Shown: positions 13,237 to 13,725 of the stretch, in pieces
Layout: each line of letters opens with the position of its first letter
Numbering within the stretch: position 1 is the stretch's first letter
Notes under the pieces: model-generated
The model's input: the letters and a program-made list of their open reading frames with translations, nothing else
Told to the model about the DNA's origin: nothing
The model's database searches: none
Position numbers and translations under genes: made by a program
From: Nitriliruptoraceae bacterium
Lineage (GTDB): Bacteria; Actinomycetota; Nitriliruptoria; Nitriliruptorales; Nitriliruptoraceae
Assembly: GCA_007118045.1 (NCBI GenBank)
Contig: SKTG01000361.1
Span: forward strand, 1 to 13,725
Direction: 5' to 3'
DNA length: 13,725 nt

Positions 13237-13692
13237 CTAGCGCAGTCCGAACGCCAGGCCGGCGATGACGACGAGCGCCGCGAGCTGGGAGAGCACGAGC
13301 GTGCGGGTCTGGGACGTGATGGCCTGCGTGATCCCCCGGTGGAAGGCGCCGAGCAGCTCGTGGCGCAACCCCTCGGTGCGCAGGTCCCATCGCTCCTCTC
13401 GCGCCTCGAACCGCGCGTCCCACTTCTCGTCCATCGCGGTCATGCGAGCATCCCACTCGGCGTCCATCGCGGTCAGGCGCGCGTCCCACTTCTCGCCCAT
13501 CGCGGTCAGGCGCCCGTCCCACTTGGCGTCCATGGCCGCGAAGCGCTCGTCCCAGCGATCCTCCAGTGTCACGAGGCGCTCCTCCCAGCGATCGTCCATC
13601 GCCGACATGGCGGCCAGGACACCCCGGATGTCCTGGCGGGTGGCCAGCTCGTGACCGTCGGGGGCGACGAGGTCCACCAACGTGTCCGCCAC
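13237..13692 (-). CDS. Membrane-anchored coiled-coil protein with seven Trp-marked 11-residue repeats
   Basis: A 151-residue protein from GTG 13692. The same frame stays open to the window edge (upstream residues AAAETWGEE), and GAGGAG abuts the GTG too closely for a normal ribosome binding site, so the true start may lie outside. The N-terminus (LVAPDGHELATRQDIRGVLA) leads into a helix with Trp at residues 36, 47, 58, 69, 80, 91 and 102, exactly 11 apart. The unit is roughly WDxR-hydrophobic-xAMDxK. This hendecad pattern predicts a long, nearly straight or right-handed coiled coil. Residues 131-149 (TLVLSQLAALVVIAGLAFG) form one C-terminal membrane helix. I recall small proteins of general layout 'helix, coiled coil, C-terminal anchor' in actinobacteria without a known role. 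It lies upstream of the toxin-antitoxin genes on the same strand. Confidence 0.75.
   Translation of the reverse strand: MADTLVDLVAPDGHELATRQDIRGVLAAMSAMDDRWEERLVTLEDRWDERFAAMDAKWDGRLTAMGEKWDARLTAMDAEWDARMTAMDEKWDARFEAREERWDLRTEGLRHELLGAFHRGITQAITSQTRTLVLSQLAALVVIAGLAFGLR
13355..13590 (-). repeat. Imperfect 33-bp tandem repeats encoding the 11-residue units
   Basis: Seven consecutive units, each 33 bases, lie within the coiled-coil gene. The middle units (about 13410-13540) are the most alike; on the plus strand they share a core like GCGTCCCACTT and TCCATCGCGGTCA. The outer units have diverged. This suggests growth by unequal recombination or replication slippage, with the unit number possibly variable between strains. 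Confidence 0.75.
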
Positions 13693-13725
13693 CTCCTCAC
13701 CCCAGGTCTCGGCGGCCGCACGGCG

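Noticed and set aside
13355..13590. CRISPR-like array
   Set aside because: The 33-base units are directly adjacent, imperfect, have no spacers and encode a regular 11-residue protein repeat.
1..13725. tRNA, rRNA, insertion sequence or prophage elements
   Set aside because: No tRNA-like or rRNA-like segment, transposase-type frame or terminal inverted repeats were recognised by reading.

Overview
The window is very GC-rich and its reading frames favour G or C at third positions. Together with the gene families present this points to a high-GC actinobacterium. The rich multi-subunit Mrp-type antiporter locus would suit a salt- or alkali-tolerant member (for example a Nitriliruptoria-like lineage), but that placement is inference from recollection of gene families, not from a marker gene.

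Left part (1-3348). Two citrate synthase-family genes are transcribed away from each other. One runs off the left edge on the minus strand and carries an N-terminal helix-turn-helix (HTH) domain. The other is a complete 369-residue enzyme on the plus strand. A palindromic operator-like sequence lies in the 181 bp between them. Convergent to the second enzyme is a short-chain dehydrogenase/reductase (SDR) gene. A hemerythrin-type di-iron protein gene follows on the same strand. A repeat-containing spacer separates these two minus-strand genes.

Central part (3574-12169). Ten genes on the plus strand form one Mrp/Mnh-type cation/proton antiporter operon. In order they are: D-like proton-conducting subunit 1, a small two-helix protein, D-like subunit 2, MrpE, MrpF, MrpG, a subunit matching the C-terminal part of MrpA (DUF4040-type), MrpB (MnhB-type), MrpC, and MrpD. 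Almost every start codon overlaps the previous stop codon in ATGA or GTGA. At one junction the stop/start overlap and its ribosome binding site are tandemly duplicated (59-bp unit), creating a 20-codon mini-ORF between D-like 1 and the small protein. No full-length MrpA is present; two extra D-like proteins stand in its place. Five of the subunits carry long disordered Asp/Glu/Pro/Ala-rich extensions, and one has a His-rich loop.

Right part (12170-13725). Convergent to the operon is a minus-strand toxin-antitoxin-like module: an upstream ParD-like antitoxin gene overlapping by GTGA a zeta-toxin-like P-loop kinase gene. The kinase gene appears broken: its Walker A lysine is arginine and its reading frame shifts in the middle. 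Upstream of the module on the same strand, at the window edge, lies a gene for a small membrane-anchored protein made of seven 11-residue repeats, each marked by a tryptophan.

The antiporter subunits should assemble in the cytoplasmic membrane to exchange Na+ (or K+) for H+, supporting pH and sodium homeostasis. The flanking genes have no evident functional link to it beyond position.
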